NCBI RefSeq assembly: GCF_000691865.1
Contig: NZ_JMIO01000058.1
Location: 1-41,231, forward strand
Source: Methanoculleus sp. MH98A
Lineage (GTDB): Archaea > Halobacteriota > Methanomicrobia > Methanomicrobiales > Methanoculleaceae
DNA: 41,231 bases
Reading direction: 5' to 3'
Under the pieces are notes generated by a model that saw only the letters and a program-made list of their open reading frames with translations, did not search any database and was not told the origin of the DNA. Made by a program: the position numbers and the translations under genes. Below, one piece after another: positions 32,977 to 41,231 of this stretch. The stretch's first letter is position 1. Each line of letters begins with the position of its first letter.

Positions 32977-33402
32977 TCACGACGGTGTCGGGACGGGTGT
33001 CACGGGGCCTACGGACGTCCGGCTCTGGTGCAGGACGTCGCCTGCGGCGTTCCGGATCTCGATCTCGATCGCTACGCCGTCCGAGGGGGCCTCGCGTGGG
33101 ACGACAACCTCGATGGGGTTGGCGCGGGAGATATTCTCGTATCGCACGTTCTCGCGGGTCTCGATCGTCGTTCCCCACGAGACGTCCCGCTCGATGGTAC
33201 AGGTCACGCTGTAGGTTCCCGGCTCATCGGTGTCCGGGACGAACCGGAACTCCACACGGTCGTCGTAACCGGCGGTCTCGCCCCGGAACTTCGTATCCAT
33301 CGCCTCTCCCGGGGAAGACTGTTGTTCGGTGCATCCTGCAGAGAGAAGGGCCGCTGCGAGGAACAGGCAGACGAGCAGTGCACGCGTCATGGTCGAAGTC
33401 AT
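32977..33402 (-). CDS. Secreted lipoprotein, function unknown
   Basis: The 141-residue precursor has a classic signal (MTSTMTRALLVCLFLAAALL) and lipobox LLSAGC with Cys at about 24, followed by a short polar linker. The mature part is predicted beta-rich (DRVEFRFVPDTDEPGTYSV, ENVRYENISRANPIEVVVPR, VAIEIEIRNAAGDVL) and looks like an immunoglobulin-like fold. It ends in a Pro/Thr tail PVTPVPTPS. It is likely anchored on the outside of the membrane. A TATA-like CATTTTAAAATTCC at about 33480-33493 on the minus strand lies upstream. The longer frame from 33468 was rejected because the signal peptide begins at 33402. Confidence 0.85.
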   Translation of the reverse strand: MTSTMTRALLVCLFLAAALLSAGCTEQQSSPGEAMDTKFRGETAGYDDRVEFRFVPDTDEPGTYSVTCTIERDVSWGTTIETRENVRYENISRANPIEVVVPREAPSDGVAIEIEIRNAAGDVLHQSRTSVGPVTPVPTPS

Positions 33403-33538
33403 TGTTACCGCTTCCTGCCGGTCCCGCACCAACAGAAGCACCGCGGGTGCGGGCCGCAAACAAAGCAATATTGGTTCCGGAATTTTAAAATGAATTTCAT
33501 TGGTATTTTTCGCAGATCCCAGGGAGGAGAATAAAACA

Positions 33539-34369
33539 TCATCCTTTCTTCTCCTCCCGGTAGGGGATCGGGACGTAGGCGACCGACGGGCGGCGGGGCA
33601 TCGCCTGGGGAAAGAGGTCCATCAACCGGTAGATCCCGGCGGGCATACCGGAGGTGACGGGGAGACCGAGTTCCCGGGCCTGCTCGAAGGTGATCGGGTA
33701 GTCGTGCGTCCACGTTCCTCCGGAGAGCAGGCGTGCGAGGCTGTCCGCACGCCCGCCGTCCATCCGCTCCTGGAGGAGCCCGGTCACAAACTCCCGCATC
33801 TGGGTCTGGGCCTTCGCCGCAATGTCGACCAGGACGAACGTCTCGTCGTCGATCTCCTCCGGGGGTTTCAGGCGCGGGACACGCAGGAGCGAAGCCGCCG
33901 GGTATTCCCCGATCCGGGGGTCGACCGGGCCGAGCACGGCGTTCTCGTCCATCGCCACCTCGTCGGCAGCGAGGCAGAGGAGCGTTCCGCCCGACATGGC
34001 GTAGTGCGGGACAAAGACCGTCACCTTCCCCTTATGCCGCCGGAGCGCCATCGCGATCTGCTCCGACGAGAGGACCAGGCCGCCGGGGGTGTGGAGGATG
34101 AAGTCGATCGGCATCTCCGGGGCGGTGAGCCGGATCGCCCGGAGAACCTCTTCGGAGTCGTTGATGTCGATGTAGCGGAAGAGCGGGATGCCCAGAAAGC
34201 CGATCCGCTCCTGCCGGTGGATGAGGGCGATGACCCGGGTCCGGCGCTCGGTTTCGAGATCCCGGATCGCCCGCAGGCGGCGGGCCCGGGTCACCTGCTG
34301 CTGGACGACCGGCACTGCGAAGAGGAGGAGGACGACGGCGACGAGGAGTACCGTCCAGAGGTCGGGCAT
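33539..34369 (-). CDS. Membrane-anchored ClpP-class serine protease (SDH/PF01972 type)
   Basis: The 276-residue protein has an N-terminal membrane helix (LWTVLLVAVVLLLFAVPVV, about 4-22), then a ClpP/crotonase fold. DFILHTPGGLVLSSEQIAMAL forms the oxyanion region, and VFVPHYAMSGGTLLCLAADE contains the probable nucleophile Ser in MSGG. MDENAVLGPVDPRIG follows. This matches the serine dehydrogenase proteinase family (DUF114), related to SppA and NfeD-linked proteases. It faces the cytoplasm or membrane and probably cleaves membrane proteins. The start MPDLWTVLL at 34369 is used; in-frame upstream sequence overlaps dinB and is not coding. Confidence 0.9.
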   Translation of the reverse strand: MPDLWTVLLVAVVLLLFAVPVVQQQVTRARRLRAIRDLETERRTRVIALIHRQERIGFLGIPLFRYIDINDSEEVLRAIRLTAPEMPIDFILHTPGGLVLSSEQIAMALRRHKGKVTVFVPHYAMSGGTLLCLAADEVAMDENAVLGPVDPRIGEYPAASLLRVPRLKPPEEIDDETFVLVDIAAKAQTQMREFVTGLLQERMDGGRADSLARLLSGGTWTHDYPITFEQARELGLPVTSGMPAGIYRLMDLFPQAMPRRPSVAYVPIPYREEKKG

Positions 34370-34421
34370 GCCGGAGCGTAATGCGCATCCCCGATAAAGA
34401 AGGTTCGCTCCGCGGGACTGT

Positions 34422-35504
34422 TCAGGAGAGGAACTCGTCGATCGACGCCTGCCGGGTGCGCCCGCCCTCGAGCGTCGAGAGCCTGACCCCGATAAGGCGG
34501 ACGGGCTCGCCGTTGAGGAACGGCAGGAGCAGGGCGGAAGCGGCCCGCCGGATCGTCTCCGGGTCACTGGTGAACCGCGGGAGCGTCCGCGACCGGGTGT
34601 GCGTCTGAAAGCCGCGGTACCGGACCTTGACGGTGACGGTCCGGCACCGGAGGCTCTCGGCCCGAAGCGTCGCCGCGACATCGTCCGCAAGTTCTGCGAG
34701 GGTTCCCGCGAGGACGGGCGGGTCGGCGATGTCCGCTTCAAACGTCGTCTCCCGGGAGACGGATTTGCATCCCTCCCTGCCCCGGACCTCGCCGTCGTCG
34801 ATGCCCAGGGCGAGGCGGTGCACCCGGACGCCGGATCTCCCCATCCGGGCGACGATCTCCTGGACGTCGCGGCGTGCAAGGTCGCCGACGGTCAGGACGC
34901 CCGCCTGCCGGAGGTCCTCGCCGGTCTTCTTCCCGATCCCCGGGATCCTCTCCACCGGCAGGGGGGTGAGGAATCCGGCGACCTCGTCCGGACGGACGAC
35001 GGTCAGCCCGTCGGGTTTCTCATAGTCGGAGGCGATCTTCGCCACGGCCTTGCCCGGGGCGACCCCGACCGAGCAGGTGAGTCCCGTCTCTTCCCGGACC
35101 TCCCGCTTGATCCGGGCGGCGAGCGCTTCCGCTGCCGGGAAACTGCCGGCAGCGCTGACGTCGAGGTAGGCCTCGTCGATGCTCACCTGCTCGATGCGCC
35201 CGGCGTGCCGGGAGAGGATCGCCATGATCTCCTCCGAGACCCTGACGTAGAACGGGCGATCCACCGGGAGGTAAACGCCGTGCGGGCAGAGGTCGTACGC
35301 CCGCGAGATCGGCATGCCGGAATGCACCCCGTAGCGGCGGGCCTCGTAGGAGCAGGTGCTCACGACCCCGCGGCCCGCTCCTCCCTTCGGGTCGGCGCCC
35401 ACGATCACCGGCCTCCCGGCAAGGGACGGGTCGCGGCGGACCTCGACGGAGGCAAAGAAACTGTCCATATCCACGTGCAGGACGATCCTGCCGCCGGTTG
35501 TCAC
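34422..35504 (-). CDS. dinB: DNA polymerase IV (Y-family, DinB)
   Basis: This translesion polymerase has 360 residues from GTG 35504. Motifs are VLHVDMDSFFASVEVRRDP (metal Asp and steric gate, near 7-25), CSYEARRYGVHSGMP, EQVSIDEAYLDVS (catalytic Asp-Glu, near 107-119), KVAKIASDYEKPDG-like text and the HhH VERIPGIGKKTGEDLRQAG. The little-finger domain follows. The C-terminus RQASIDEFLS resembles a PCNA-interacting peptide. GGAGG lies about 10 bases before the GTG. The upstream in-frame extension to 35645 is rejected because it is low-quality coding text. Frame intact. Confidence 0.95.
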   Translation of the reverse strand: MTTGGRIVLHVDMDSFFASVEVRRDPSLAGRPVIVGADPKGGAGRGVVSTCSYEARRYGVHSGMPISRAYDLCPHGVYLPVDRPFYVRVSEEIMAILSRHAGRIEQVSIDEAYLDVSAAGSFPAAEALAARIKREVREETGLTCSVGVAPGKAVAKIASDYEKPDGLTVVRPDEVAGFLTPLPVERIPGIGKKTGEDLRQAGVLTVGDLARRDVQEIVARMGRSGVRVHRLALGIDDGEVRGREGCKSVSRETTFEADIADPPVLAGTLAELADDVAATLRAESLRCRTVTVKVRYRGFQTHTRSRTLPRFTSDPETIRRAASALLLPFLNGEPVRLIGVRLSTLEGGRTRQASIDEFLS

Positions 35505-35772
35505 TCTGTGAAGTCCTCCCGGATTCTTACGGGAGTGTTGGAGGTCCGGCGATATAGGGAGTTTGGTGGCGTGGGGCGAAAGTGCAGGGGTGAGAGAGGG
35601 TCTGCATGGGTGCCGGATATGGGACGGGAGCGGCCGGAGTTGCATCTTGAGGCAATTAGAGGGCGCATTTGAGAATTCTCATACGCCAGGCCGCCCATCA
35701 GGTCTAAGATCTTTAAGCTTCTTCCGAGCGTATCTGCAAGGCTATGCAAAAGCCCGACAACGGCTTCCAAGG

Positions 35773-36057
35773 GGATATCGCCTTTGGGGGAACGACGCTC
35801 CGCAGGAGCGGAGTTCGAGCACCGAAGGTGCGAGGTGGGGCTGACGGGGAGGGGGCATCCCCCCTCCCCTGTCTCTACCCCGTAAGGCTCTACCTTTGAC
35901 CCCCACCCCGCCCGGCCTCCGGCCTCCTCATTCGCACCTGCGGTGCTCAAACTCCTGCTGTTCCAGCAGTCGTTCCCCGCACCTACGGTGCTCATGCTCC
36001 GGCTCTACGACCCGTCGCACCCCGCCCCAGGGGGCGGGGGCAGTCATGGCGATATCC
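35773..36057. repeat. TIR-bounded non-coding hairpin element, copy 2
   Basis: This 285-bp element lies in the 950-base gap 35505-36451. It is bounded by GGATATCGCC (35773-35782) and GGCGATATCC (36048-36057). From left to right: AACGAC, hairpin GCTCCGCAGGAGC, GGAGTTCGAG, hairpin CACCGAAGGTG, CGAG, then GGTGGGGCTGACGGGGAG and a G/C hairpin (GGGGGCATCCCCCC), shared with copy 1. Inverted modules follow (CGCACCTGCGGTGC, CAAACTCC, TGCTGTTCCAGCA, GTCGTT, then a degenerate copy) and a final CCGCCCCAGGGGGCGG hairpin. Outward similarity with copy 1 continues past both ends (GAAGCCGT- and GCTCGGAAG-like text). Base 35505-35772 holds no gene that I can support. Confidence 0.82.
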
Positions 36058-36451
36058 TCACGGTCCAGTGTACGGGGCGTTTCCCACGAATCCATGTCTA
36101 CACCTTTCGCAAAAATCTGTTTTCGGGCTTTCCTCAAGCCTTACACTTGCCTGAGCCCCCAGGCACCCCGGGTGTGGAGCATCTCTGCAGCAGGGTTTCG
36201 CCCACTACCACCACGCACCCCATCCCAACCCCCGCGCGCCTCCCGGCGACCGGGGCGGGCATAATGGCGGCCGGAATGACCGGCAGTGCGAACAAATTAC
36301 TAAAAACAAGCAGACTTCGTGATATGAATGTATGGGCTCATAATACGTGGGCGAGTGAGAACCACTCGCTCCACCTTCTCCAGCTGATCGGCAGGAATGT
36401 TTGCGATCGCGGATTATGAGGACGTGCAAATAAAAGGGGTTATGGAGTTGT
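36058..36451. other. Gene-free region downstream of mcrA
   Basis: I find no supportable gene. On the minus strand, just after the mcrA stop, CCATAACCCCTTTTATTTGC (36443-36424) has a T-run that may terminate the mcr transcript. GAGTGAGAACCACTCGCTC (36351-36369) is a perfect hairpin (GAGTG/CACTC-like arms) that could take part. The rest is unremarkable G/C-rich text with AAATTACTAAAAACAAGC at 36293-36310. Confidence 0.4.
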
Positions 36452-38158
36452 TTACCGCGCCGGAACGATGAGCGAACGCTCGCCGGCGGGCATGAACTCG
36501 CGGATTGCACCCTTCGCGAACTCGCGGCGGGGCTCGGCGAAGTCGAACCTCAGGCTCGGGTCGGCGAAGCAGACCTTGACGAGCGGGCTGTAGCAGAACG
36601 CGTCGCCGCGCCCGTAGTGGGCACCGCCGACGATGGCGGCGTACTCGCCCTGGTGTCCGACGTTCATCGCGTAGTTCGGGTAGTTCGGGCCACGCAGTTC
36701 GCCCATCAGACCGCGGTCGGAGACCATGGAGAGGGAGTTCGCGGAACCGCACTGGTCCTGCAGGTCGTAGCCGAAGAAGCCGAGACGCGACCATCCGTCC
36801 TTGTGCAGGAGCATGGAGAGATACCAGGCGTTCAGACCGGCGTTGGAGTTGCCGGTACCGATAGAGGTCGTCAGACCGCAGGCAGCGGCAATGACGCCGG
36901 CACGCTGGGACCCGCCGAAGTGGTCCTCCATCATGGTCGGGAACATCTCGTACTGCTCCATGGCGTTGAGGCAGACCTCGGTCGCCATGTCGTTAACGAC
37001 ATCCTGAGTCGGCTTGACCTTGTCGTCCGCGCTCGGGTTGCGCCAGTCGACCTTGTACTTGTCCTTGATGTAGTCCATACCGTAGTAGGTGAACTCGTCG
37101 AGGATGTTGTCGGTGTAGGCCGCGGTCGCGTACTGCGTGAACCCGACACCGCCGGACATGTAGGAGCCGAGCCAGATCTGGTCGTAGAGCATGGTTCCGG
37201 CGCCGACGACCTCGAGAGAGGCCTTTGCGGGGTCGTTGGGGTACTTGCGGTTCGCCTGGATGATGTCGCTGAAGAGACCGAACTTGATACCGCCGGGCTC
37301 GTTCGGGCCACGGGCACGCCGGGCGGGCAGGAGTGAACCCATCTGGACGACGCCTGCGTGCTTCGCGGCGTAGGAGAGGTCGGCGACGGCCGCTTCACCG
37401 GCGCACATGCGGTACGCAGCGATGAAGGACATACCGATCTGCATCGCAGACCACCGGGAGGTCGTTCCACCGTCACAGGTCCGCGAGACCGCGGTCGGGA
37501 TGTGGATCGCCTGGTACATGCTCTTGCCGACTTCGGCCTTGAGTTCCTCGGCCTGCTTGGCGGGGAAGAGCTTCTCGATGTCCAGCAGGAACTGCGGCTC
37601 GATGTCGTCTGCGAGTTCCTGGTCGCCGGTGAAGACCTTGACGTAACAGTCGTCGACGAGGCCGGGGTGGGTCTCGACCATGTGCTCCTGGACAACGGCG
37701 CCGCCGGGCATCGCGTGGTTCAGGATGTGGAGGTACTCGTTGATCGTCTCGGGGGTAACTTCTTTACCCAGACGCTTCTGCAGGGTCTGGTGAGCAAGGT
37801 CCATCCCGACGATGACGGTCCTGCGGATATCGTCCCAGAACTGCTGCATCGCAGAGTTGTTGACGAAGTGCAGGTCGTCACCCTCGACGAAGACGCCGGT
37901 GCCGGAGACCTCGTAGGTCATCAGCTGGCGCTGGCCCATCGGGATGCCACCAAGGTGGCAGCGCTCGGGGTCGTACATGGAGACGCCACGGTCCATCTCG
38001 ACGGCGCGGCTTGCCTTCATGAACTCCATCTTACGGGGAGACTGGCGGACACCGTTGAAGTTGTAGAACTCGGCGGTCTCAGACTCGACGTCCTGACCCT
38101 GGAACTTCTCTTTGAGGGCCTTCAGGAACAGCTTCTGGGATCTTTCAATCTTTGCCAT
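36452..38158 (-). CDS. mcrA: Methyl-coenzyme M reductase alpha subunit
   Basis: McrA is the large subunit of the alpha2beta2gamma2 enzyme that makes methane from methyl-CoM and CoB with coenzyme F430. The 568-residue protein starts [19 protein letters not shown]. Visible functional sites are [13 protein letters not shown] (Gln ligand of F430), YAAKHAGVV (N-methyl-His site), [14 protein letters not shown] (methyl-Arg site), [16 protein letters not shown] (active-site Tyr), FGGSQRAGV (methyl-Gln site) and [15 protein letters not shown] (thioglycine and methyl-Cys sites). GGAG precedes the ATG at 38158, five bases after the mcrG stop. Full length and frame intact. Confidence 0.99.
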   Translation of the reverse strand: MAKIERSQKLFLKALKEKFQGQDVESETAEFYNFNGVRQSPRKMEFMKASRAVEMDRGVSMYDPERCHLGGIPMGQRQLMTYEVSGTGVFVEGDDLHFVNNSAMQQFWDDIRRTVIVGMDLAHQTLQKRLGKEVTPETINEYLHILNHAMPGGAVVQEHMVETHPGLVDDCYVKVFTGDQELADDIEPQFLLDIEKLFPAKQAEELKAEVGKSMYQAIHIPTAVSRTCDGGTTSRWSAMQIGMSFIAAYRMCAGEAAVADLSYAAKHAGVVQMGSLLPARRARGPNEPGGIKFGLFSDIIQANRKYPNDPAKASLEVVGAGTMLYDQIWLGSYMSGGVGFTQYATAAYTDNILDEFTYYGMDYIKDKYKVDWRNPSADDKVKPTQDVVNDMATEVCLNAMEQYEMFPTMMEDHFGGSQRAGVIAAACGLTTSIGTGNSNAGLNAWYLSMLLHKDGWSRLGFFGYDLQDQCGSANSLSMVSDRGLMGELRGPNYPNYAMNVGHQGEYAAIVGGAHYGRGDAFCYSPLVKVCFADPSLRFDFAEPRREFAKGAIREFMPAGERSLIVPAR

Positions 38159-38163
38159 TGTAA

Positions 38164-38928
38164 TCACTCCTCTTTCGGCATGAAGCCGTATTTCGTTCTC
38201 AGCGAGTGGATGCGCTGGACGTACTCGATGTACTCGGTGTCGTCACGGTAGGCGGTTCCTACGAGCGAGTGGTAGATCGTCGCGTGCGCCTTGAGCCACT
38301 TCTGGTCCATGGGCTTGCCGACGGCAACCGCACGGTCGAGGGGCTCACCGATCTGGTTCTTGACGTACTTGACGATGCCGTCATCGCCGAGGACGTTCCT
38401 CTGCAGCATGTCGAACATCATGCCGTCTTCAGCGAGACGGAGCGAGTGGCCGTGCACGGTCGCACCACGGATGCCGACGAGAGCGGGGTCGAACATCTCG
38501 GTCTCGATGAGTTCCTTGGAGTATTTCTCGAGGTCGCGCTCGCGGCACTCGACAATCTGACGGCCGGAGAGCGTACCGGGGTCGATACCGCGGAAGCGGT
38601 ACATCTCGGTGTAGGTCCGCTGGTAGGGCTGCGAGGGGGCGTTGAACATCGAGTCCGCAAACTGGATGTAGCGGACACGGTCGCCTGCCTTCGCACCCTC
38701 GGTGGGCTTGACGAGCTTGCGCATGGGGCAGTCGGGCTCCTGCTGCTCGGCGAGCGGTGGGTGAGCGGTCGGGTATGCCGATCCGGGAGCGCGGTGGCCG
38801 AGGATCAGCACGATGTCCTCATCCGTTACGGAACGAACCTTCTCAAGCTTCTGGTTGGGGTTCATCTGTTTGCGCCGGTTCTCGGCGACAACCGATGTCC
38901 CGGGACCGTACTGGGGCTTGTATGCCAT
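38164..38928 (-). CDS. mcrG: Methyl-coenzyme M reductase gamma subunit
   Basis: The 254-residue gamma subunit helps hold coenzyme M and F430. It starts [20 protein letters not shown] and has [80 protein letters not shown] and [21 protein letters not shown] strong Shine-Dalgarno, GAGGTGA, is 9 bases before the ATG (38943-38937 region). It lies 90 bases after mcrD, where mcrC stands in many methanogens. Frame intact. Confidence 0.98.
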   Translation of the reverse strand: MAYKPQYGPGTSVVAENRRKQMNPNQKLEKVRSVTDEDIVLILGHRAPGSAYPTAHPPLAEQQEPDCPMRKLVKPTEGAKAGDRVRYIQFADSMFNAPSQPYQRTYTEMYRFRGIDPGTLSGRQIVECRERDLEKYSKELIETEMFDPALVGIRGATVHGHSLRLAEDGMMFDMLQRNVLGDDGIVKYVKNQIGEPLDRAVAVGKPMDQKWLKAHATIYHSLVGTAYRDDTEYIEYVQRIHSLRTKYGFMPKEE

Positions 38929-39017
38929 TTTTCATTCACCTCAAAGTGATTGATATCTTATCCATTTCCTGTCTTGAATGAGTTACAGCCATATTTCCGG
39001 AATTTGCGTGCCTCGCG

Positions 39018-39488
39018 TCACTGTTTCGTCCGGATAACCACCGGGCTCTCCCCATTCCGGGGATCCGTGAGACCGATGAGCGATGTATCGGCGTCCGGCC
39101 CATATTTCGCGTAGTCCACGAGCGTCGGGGCGGTCTTCATGAACCTGCCTTCCTGGAGCAGGTAGGGGAACTCCACAAAGAAGCCGTCGCAGAGCGACCG
39201 AACCTCCTCGATGACGGAAGCGTCCTCGACCTCCAGGATGACCATGCCCACCTGGACACGCAATGCAATCTCGGCGTCGGCGACGCGGATCGCTTTGCGG
39301 TCGGAGTGAGGGTTCGGGCTCCCCCGTGCCGGTCCGTAAGGGACAACCTTCGGCAGGCCGGGCCCGTGGATCATCATCCGGCGGATGCCGGCGACGTCGG
39401 CAAGCATATTGAGCAGGCGTTCTGCTGTCTCAGGTTTGAGCATCCGTACGGGCACAATCCTGAGTTGCGGAAATGCGGCGTTCGTCAT
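39018..39488 (-). CDS. mcrD: Methyl-coenzyme M reductase operon protein D
   Basis: McrD is a 156-residue accessory protein that binds apo-enzyme and is thought to help assembly or F430 delivery; it is not part of the mature enzyme. It starts MTNAAFPQLRIVPVRML at 39488 and contains KPETAERLLNMLADVAGIRR, MIHGPGLPKVVPYGPARGS, VADAEIALRVQVGMVILEVE and FFVEFPYLLQEGRFMKTAPT. It begins 16 bases after the mcrB stop. In-frame sequence upstream of this ATG is a shadow of mcrB. Confidence 0.95.
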   Translation of the reverse strand: MTNAAFPQLRIVPVRMLKPETAERLLNMLADVAGIRRMMIHGPGLPKVVPYGPARGSPNPHSDRKAIRVADAEIALRVQVGMVILEVEDASVIEEVRSLCDGFFVEFPYLLQEGRFMKTAPTLVDYAKYGPDADTSLIGLTDPRNGESPVVIRTKQ

Positions 39489-39504
39489 TCGAATCTCTGC
39501 TCGC

Positions 39505-40808
39505 TCAGGCTCCGTTTGCGATCTGGTCGATCGGCTTGTTGAAGACGTCGATCTTACCGTAGGTGTCGGCGAAGAGCTTGGAGGTGCTCTCGGGCGAGAA
39601 CATCTGCGTTCCGGCGTCGAGCGCCGCTGCGGCGACCACGCACGGGATAGCCACACCGTTTGCGTGCCGGGTCACAACGTGGTTGCCGTTGAAGATACCG
39701 GGGCCGCCACCACCGTAGATCGAGTGGCTGAAGAACGAGAACCCGACGGCGGTACCCATGACACGGCCGTAGTCGGTGCTCGGGAGACCGGTCTCGTGCT
39801 CAAGCAGGTCGTTGAAGTAGAGGAGCGTCGCGGAGACCGCCTGGGCAAACCGTCCGGCACCACAGTTGACGATGGTGGCTGCCATGGTTCCTGCGGCGGC
39901 GTAGGCGTTCCAGAGCATGGGGTCCTTCGTGTCGTAGAACTGGAAGTACCCGCCTTCTTGCCCGGGGTGATGACCTTGTCCTCGATGGCGCGCTCGACCA
40001 GGCTCTGGACGACCGTACCGACGGTTCCGGTCTCGCCGTTTGCCTTGACGAGGTCGTAGACCATGTTGTTCGCATTCAGGCCCTGGTAGGCGTAGCCGAG
40101 CAGCTGGGCACGCTCGAACGGCCCGACGGCGGATCCCATCTCGAAAATACCGGCGGTCTCGAGGGTGGACGAGAGTGCTGCACCCTGCAGGGCGTTCCTG
40201 CCGGTCATCATGACGGTGTGGTTGACGGGGATGTTCCGGAGAGCGTAGCCGATACCCTCGTTGTTCTGGGGGATGTTCAGGATCGACGTGACAAGCGCAC
40301 CCTGCATATCCTGCGTGTGGGGGTAGCTGCCCCAGCAGGCCGCCTTGACGGTGGATGCGTTGAAGCCGTCGATGTTGAACTGGTCGACGATCGCGAAGGT
40401 GGTCGCGGCTGCAACCGACGTGATCGCGGCATCGTAGGTTGCCGCGTTGATCAGGCGCTTCGACGGGACCTCGACGAGCAGGAGTTTTCCTCCGTTGAAC
40501 TCCAGGATCTCGGTGTCGTCGCCTTCTTCAACCTGGATCATCTCCTTGATCTTGGCGACGATCGCGTCTTTGTTCTCCATGATGGGGAGATCGAGTTCTC
40601 TTCCCTTGATCTTGCCCTTTCCAAGTTTCCCGGTCTTGAGCGCATCCTGGATTCCTCCGAGGTTCACGTTGATCGTTCTCTTGGTCAGGTCGATGATCTT
40701 ACTTGTGGCCGGGTTAACCAGCGGGCTGATTCTGTCGAGGGTGACGCCGCTCTTGAGCAGCTTCCCATCGTCAGAATAGAGATCGATTGTTTCCGTGTAT
40801 TTAGCCAT
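39505..40808 (-). CDS. mcrB: Methyl-coenzyme M reductase beta subunit, frameshifted in this sequence
   Basis: McrB forms, with McrA and McrG, the active-site channel that binds coenzyme B. It starts [20 protein letters not shown] at 40808 with AAAGGATGAA upstream. The first frame is normal to VITPGKK near 39955. The second continues [39 protein letters not shown] and [10 protein letters not shown] to the stop at 39505. The minus strand reads AAGAAGGCGGGTAC near 39947-39959; AAGAAGGGCGGGTAC gives [10 protein letters not shown] and a 434-residue protein, the normal length. McrB is essential for a methanogen, so this is very probably a sequencing error. Confidence 0.97.
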
Positions 40809-41231
40809 AGTATTTCATCCTTTTACCCTTGTTCAATACGTTCCGTTCATGCGAGAGACCACGGGGCAAACACCAGCTCCGGATCCCTGAAGGCCGCTAC
40901 TGCACGTCCCAAAAGGGACTATAAGAGTAGAAGGAGACATATTAATAAAATTTGCGAAATAAGACGGATTTTTTTGCAAAAAGTAATATTAATATCAATT
41001 ATATTTCCAATAAGATATTTTAAAACCGGGATTCAATGGTTCAAATAATTGAACTCGATCCTTAAAAAGGATTTCTTTCCGATGCCCGTCAGGCGTTATC
41101 GCCCCTGAGAAGGGCCTGCAAAAGAGACATATTAAATATTACGTAGAACAACACTAATAGCAATAATTAAAGTTACTGCTCTTAAAAAGTATTCAACCGT
41201 ACCCGATTATCTAGATTGGATGTAAAAATAT
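40809..41231 (-). promoter_or_regulatory. AT-rich upstream region of the mcr operon
   Basis: No gene is seen. On the minus strand the most likely TATA is TTTTATTAATATGTCTCC at about 40950-40934, with TCTTATAGTCCC (about 40926-40915) as alternative. The leader would be about 105 nucleotides. A second copy of the same string, ATTTAATATGTCTC, sits at 41137-41124. Inverted repeats are GTCCC-AAAA-GGGAC (40906-40919), close to the predicted start of transcription, GTTCAA-ATAA-TTGAAC (41039-41054) and GATCCTT-AAA-AAGGATT (about 41057-41073). These are operator candidates. Long leaders and multiple promoters fit a very highly expressed, regulated operon. Confidence 0.55.

Noticed and set aside
35501-35995. 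164-codon minus-strand open frame upstream of dinB
   Set aside because: It spans the hairpin element, and its only helix-like part (PLEAVVGLLHSLADTLGRSL) lies in the element's outer flank. A decayed transposase piece is conceivable, but nothing supports it.
39940-39965. Programmed frameshift in mcrB
   Set aside because: There is no slippery heptamer or conserved precedent in McrB, and five other genes in the window show the same one-base loss.

Overview
The window is a GC-rich stretch of chromosome from a methanogenic archaeon, most likely a Methanoculleus-like member of Methanomicrobiales. The main evidence is an mcr operon (methyl-coenzyme M reductase) at the right end. Supporting evidence is the archaeal L11-Spt5-SecE-FtsZ cluster, archaeal MptE, DtdA and Thg1, a geranylgeranyl reductase, and tRNA-Lys(CUU) without an encoded CCA. 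The genus call is inference from gene content and McrA; no database search was run.

Layout. (1) 1-3838, minus strand: dtdA-ftsZ-secE-spt5-rpl11-rpl1, partly joined by ATGA overlaps. (2) 3933-7218, plus strand: a 60-residue Cys protein and two MoeA-type genes, the second fused to a substrate-binding-like domain, all with 4-nt overlaps; a Rossmann protein of the MoCo-carrier type converges on them. (3) 7786-13176: ileS, thg1, a PRC-barrel gene and an M50 site-2 protease with CBS domains. (4) 13729-17466, minus: a DHH phosphoesterase, mptE and a radical SAM protein with a C-terminal HhH, followed by tRNA-Lys on the plus strand. (5) 18002-21846: an ABC exporter whose first permease carries a PrsW-like intramembrane protease domain. 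(6) 21913-31273: a DUF2225-like protein, a B12/radical SAM enzyme, two paralogous PRC-barrel/DUF2795 proteins, a DNA-repair-type radical SAM protein, a geranylgeranyl reductase and a GH13 glycosidase. (7) 31284-35504, minus: a GyrI-like remnant, a TPR protein, an HNH nuclease, a lipoprotein, a ClpP-like membrane protease and DinB. (8) 36452-40808, minus: mcrB-mcrD-mcrG-mcrA with no mcrC, preceded by an AT-rich regulatory region.

Two signals stand out. First, six genes (dtdA, ftsZ, secE, both ABC permeases, mcrB) are each broken by the apparent loss of one base in a short G/C run. The missing base restores a full-length conserved protein every time. The uniform error type and the essential genes hit make sequencing error the best explanation, so they are annotated as single genes. 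Second, non-coding DNA holds a family of hairpin modules (AACGAC, variable hairpin, GGAGTT, second hairpin, CGAG). The hairpin arms differ between copies but stay self-complementary. Two copies of a larger 250-285 bp element carrying these modules are bounded by inverted GGATATCGCC ends (13324-13572 and 35773-36057). A shorter array begins inside a stop codon at 29609.
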